From assembly GCF_932526225.1 (NCBI RefSeq), contig NC_064034.1, positions 10,045,387-10,109,386 of the forward strand: a stretch of DNA of 64,000 nt, written 5' to 3'. A model generated the notes under the pieces. It was not told where the DNA came from. It ran no database searches and saw only the letters and a program-made list of their open reading frames with translations. This DNA comes from Nematostella vectensis. Taxonomy: Eukaryota > Cnidaria > Anthozoa > Actiniaria > Edwardsiidae. The translations under genes and the position numbers were made by a program. Positions 60,988-64,000 of the stretch are shown here, piece by piece. The stretch's first letter is position 1. Every line of letters begins with the position of its first letter.

Positions 60988-63697
60988 ATGTTTAGGTCAA
61001 AGAAAACCATTTATCGAGAATTTTACAATTTACAGGAATGTATCCAGGCAGATGATAACGAAGACGAATCAAGCGCAAACCTGCCCCCAGGTAGCGCCAT
61101 CTACAATGAACTCATTCATGAACAATCGAGGATCCCAAAAATACATCATAAGTTGCAAAGACACAAAGATATCAACTGTAATTTCGAGGTACCATCAGAG
61201 TATCCTGGACTACATGGCGACCCTACGGCTTCCAAGTCCTTGTCAACAGACGATATCCCATTATGCTTCGATAGCAGTGAACGGCAGAACTATTTACTTG
61301 CTCGAAACACCGTCAGAGAGTCATTCGACTCGACCGCCGTTCAGCGGCCGTTCTCGCCGGCATCGACAGTTGAACAGCTCTCTCTAGGAGGCGACGAAGT
61401 ACTAGATCTACACCCGCAATTTCGTAAATTGAATTTGATGAGAAGAGCGTCGGATGGAATGATAAACCCTCAAATGGTCAAGCGGCTGAATAGTCAATGG
61501 GAGACGTCGCGTTCTATCAGTGATGTACGTTGTCCTAGCCGCGATTCCAGCGCTCACTCTAGTCGCCCTTCCACCCCTAGAGTCTCGGGGTCAAGTGGAG
61601 GCGGCAGAGTCAAATTGCCCTCGCTTTGTCAGCAAGTCAGTCCTCGGTCCAGGGATAGCAGCAGATACGGAGACCATGTACCGGCCATCGTGAGGTCTGA
61701 TGACGAAGAATGCAGTGTGTCAAGTTCGTGTTCCAGTAACAGGTCAGAGCCACATGGCGAACGCATCAGAAGTCTGCACCCTGCGCAACCTCAGGTAAGG
61801 CTTTTATTTTTCCTTGAACTGAACTGAAGAATTGAACTAAAATGACCTGGAGAACTGAACATACCAGAGCACTCCACCCAATCTTATTCACTCCATCCAG
61901 AAAGCGACATTAAGTAAACCATTCGCATCCGACCCCTCATGACCATTCCACTCCTAGCCCTTCCATCACACAGTGGGCCCTTTGCATCCGACCTCGAAAA
62001 CATGACCACCTCAAACGACGATCTTTACTCTCTACCTCCGTCAAATGGTATATCCCCGATACTGCGAACCCTCTATTCCCTTTACCCATTCCCGTGCTCT
62101 CGGTCTGCATCATCACTCCCGCACACGGTATCCGTCAGTCTCCTTTGTTAAAAGGTAAACAAGCACACAAAAAATTGGTACTTTGCGTTGTGTCGTTTTA
62201 CCTAATATGCACCTTGAGGGTGTGAACATAGCTTGCCACCCTTTGCAGCCACTTTTATTAGAAATGCTATTTTATTTAATATTTAGTCCTCCATTTAGCC
62301 ATTTCAATGTCTTTGCGGCTACACTAAACGCGAGATTGGAAGCACTTAGGAAAACATGAATAAAATAATACATATTCTTAAATTTGCATTAAAATGCTTC
62401 CCTAGGGCTAGCCAGAGGGTGAAAGATAATTAACTATATCGGATATCAAATAAATGCATCCGTTTGAAAATTGTTTTCATTTTATTTCGTGACATGAATC
62501 TGAAGGTTAATTATTTAATTTGCTTTTTGTTTTGAAAACAACAATACCGAGGTTTCGCATCATTCAGGTTGCTTTGATAAAATCGTTGAAAAGCATGTAA
62601 AACGCAATTTAGCTGGGCAAAGGCTAAAGTACTCTAAAATGTCAAGTGTCTTTACCCTAATCTAAGTGCTATTTACATTTATTTATATTCTCATTAAAAT
62701 CTATATTGCCATATCCCAAAAACAATTTCAGACATTGCACTGGTCGCAATTGCTTTTCAAAATGAGGCATACAACTACACCTTAACCTCGTTCTATGGTC
62801 TCTTGGGTAATTTTCTATGGCGTCTAGTTGCTATATTAAAAAAATTACCCAAAAGACCCCAAAGACAAGGTTGACCAGATTCGTTTATTTTGGAAACCAA
62901 AGTGTGCCATTTCCCGCTTTTTTTAGGACGCACCAGTCCTTGCGCAACGGAACGTACAACACCTGAGACTACAACGCCGTGGCTCCCTTCCCGCTGTCAT
63001 GTCAGCCATGAGGCATCGCGGGCTCCCTAAAGTCCTGGAGGAAAGCCCTGCGCAGGCGCTCAAATGCCAAGAGGAGCCGGCACTCGTGGTACGACCGAAT
63101 CTCAAGATCCCGAGGCATCGAATGCGCTCCAGGAGTCTTGACGGGCAGCTAGGAACGCCTGCCCAGTTTGCACAATACAAGGTTCGAGGGAATTAATCAT
63201 TGTAGGACGTATCTAGAGAAAATGTAAGGATGGTGTACAGAGTGGTATCTCACTAACTTCTCAGGGCGATTGTCAAAATGGCATACTAAGCCACGGAAAC
63301 CATTCCTGCACATATCTCCTATTACCGGGGTGCCCGGGGTGCCAAGTGCGTGGTATTTCGTCACTCCATCTGGGTCCATCGGTTTTCATCCATAAACCGC
63401 AAAATCAACCACTTTCTTAATTAACTACCGGCCGGGGTCGAATTGATAGGGTGGGGTCCGGACCCCCCCTCCCCCTCTCTGACGATAACTTGTAAGATTA
63501 GCATCTGTAATTACGAGAGGTTAGAGGTGGGGTAAGGTGTCTAAACGTACAACTAGACAGCGAAAATCTGCGGCACCACGCACTCCAAGCTCACCCTGAT
63601 TTTGCACCTAAGAAAAATGTATCTGGCACCTGATCTAACTACTTTTTTAATATTTCAGATACGCAAGCTAATGGAGATGAAAAAAGAAAAAGAGTGA
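60988..63697 (+). CDS. Uncharacterised Ser/Arg-rich protein with basophilic phosphosite motifs, 366 aa
   Basis: I do not recognise the family. Exons are 60988-61794, 62927-63181 and 63659-63697, all GT-AG and phase 0. The start ATG follows an in-frame stop at 60946. The N-terminus is MFRSKKTIYREFYNLQEC. The middle is low-complexity and Ser-rich with RRASDG at about 152-157, SSAHSSRPSTP and CSVSSSCSSNRS. Exon 2 adds LQRRGSLPAV (Ser289) and RSRSLDG (Ser339); the C-terminus is basic and helical (IRKLMEMKKEKE). RRxS sites fit PKA or AMPK/SIK-type kinases and 14-3-3 docking, so this may be a disordered signalling or cytoskeletal adaptor; that is inference. No signal peptide, membrane helix or catalytic motif is seen. 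Confidence 0.72.
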
Positions 63698-64000
63698 CAC
63701 ATGAAAGTCACACCATGCCATGAACAACGTATCGAAATTCTTCAAAATAACAGTGGGCTGACGACGCGATAAGCTAACGCAAATACAACAACAAAAATAG
63801 TCTAGCCATAATGCCTTGCTTTCCCTGAATTTTCTCTATGTGGGGGTTTTTGAAAGATTAACAATAATCTAGACAGGCAAGGGTTAGGATATTCAATAAT
63901 TAGTATAAATCGACGTCTGTAGACAGTGTCACACGTACGCTTATTCTCTCGCAACTTGTTGTATAAAAAAAGCAAGGTGCATGCGCGTTTTGCACGTGTG
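63698..64000. other. 3' flank after the 366-aa gene
   Basis: About 300 bases follow the stop codon. No AATAAA on the + strand is obvious and no further exon was recognised before the window ends. Confidence 0.4.

Noticed and set aside
1-64000. CRISPR arrays, bacterial operons, phage or plasmid features
   Set aside because: Introns, polyadenylation signals and animal gene families throughout; no regularly spaced short repeats of CRISPR type.

Overview
The window is animal nuclear DNA, most likely from an anthozoan cnidarian; Nematostella vectensis is my best guess, by inference only. It has AT-rich noncoding DNA, short GT-AG introns, vertebrate-like multi-exon genes and many short inverted-repeat (MITE-like) elements. 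No bacterial, viral or plasmid features were seen. Gene models were built by hand from reading frames, splice consensus and phase continuity. In every multi-exon model all joins keep frame.

Layout. 494-1838 (-): a 107-aa protein with an N-terminal RIIa/Dpy-30-like motif. 3553-5960 (-): a cationic amino-acid transporter (SLC7 CAT group), one large exon plus a small exon for the last membrane helix. 7690-11067 (+): SARAF/TMEM66, nine exons. 13444-24964 (-): an LDLR/VLDLR-type receptor, 17 exons, with eight LDLa modules, EGF modules, a YWTD propeller, one membrane helix and an FDNPVY tail. SARAF and this receptor are convergent. 30278-39575 (-): thimet oligopeptidase/neurolysin (M3), 25 exons, 666 aa, HEFGH present. 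45189-53213 (+): a 1443-aa, extremely acidic Glu/Ala/Val/Pro repeat protein whose last three exons each carry a V-[KR]-x4-[LI]-F-E module. 58967-59077 (+): an orphan first coding exon. 60988-63697 (+): a 366-aa Ser/Arg-rich protein with basophilic phosphosite-like motifs.

Between and inside the genes are mobile-element remnants: a TTAA-flanked MITE, a Harbinger-like MITE in a SARAF intron, foldback elements with target-site duplications, two tRNA-derived SINE families, a three-copy CCCGTAGCCAGG family, a composite 1.7-kb inverted-repeat element carrying a broken zinc-finger-like reading frame, a 422-bp near-identical duplication in the last receptor intron, and a TGACGTCA-bearing satellite just upstream of the oligopeptidase.

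The genes are unrelated housekeeping and animal-specific genes: amino-acid import, store-operated calcium control, lipoprotein/ligand uptake, peptide turnover, and probable cytoskeletal or signalling proteins. Nothing suggests an operon or a co-functional cluster. The most unusual items are the acidic repeat protein with its terminal exon modules and the composite element at 28123-29795.
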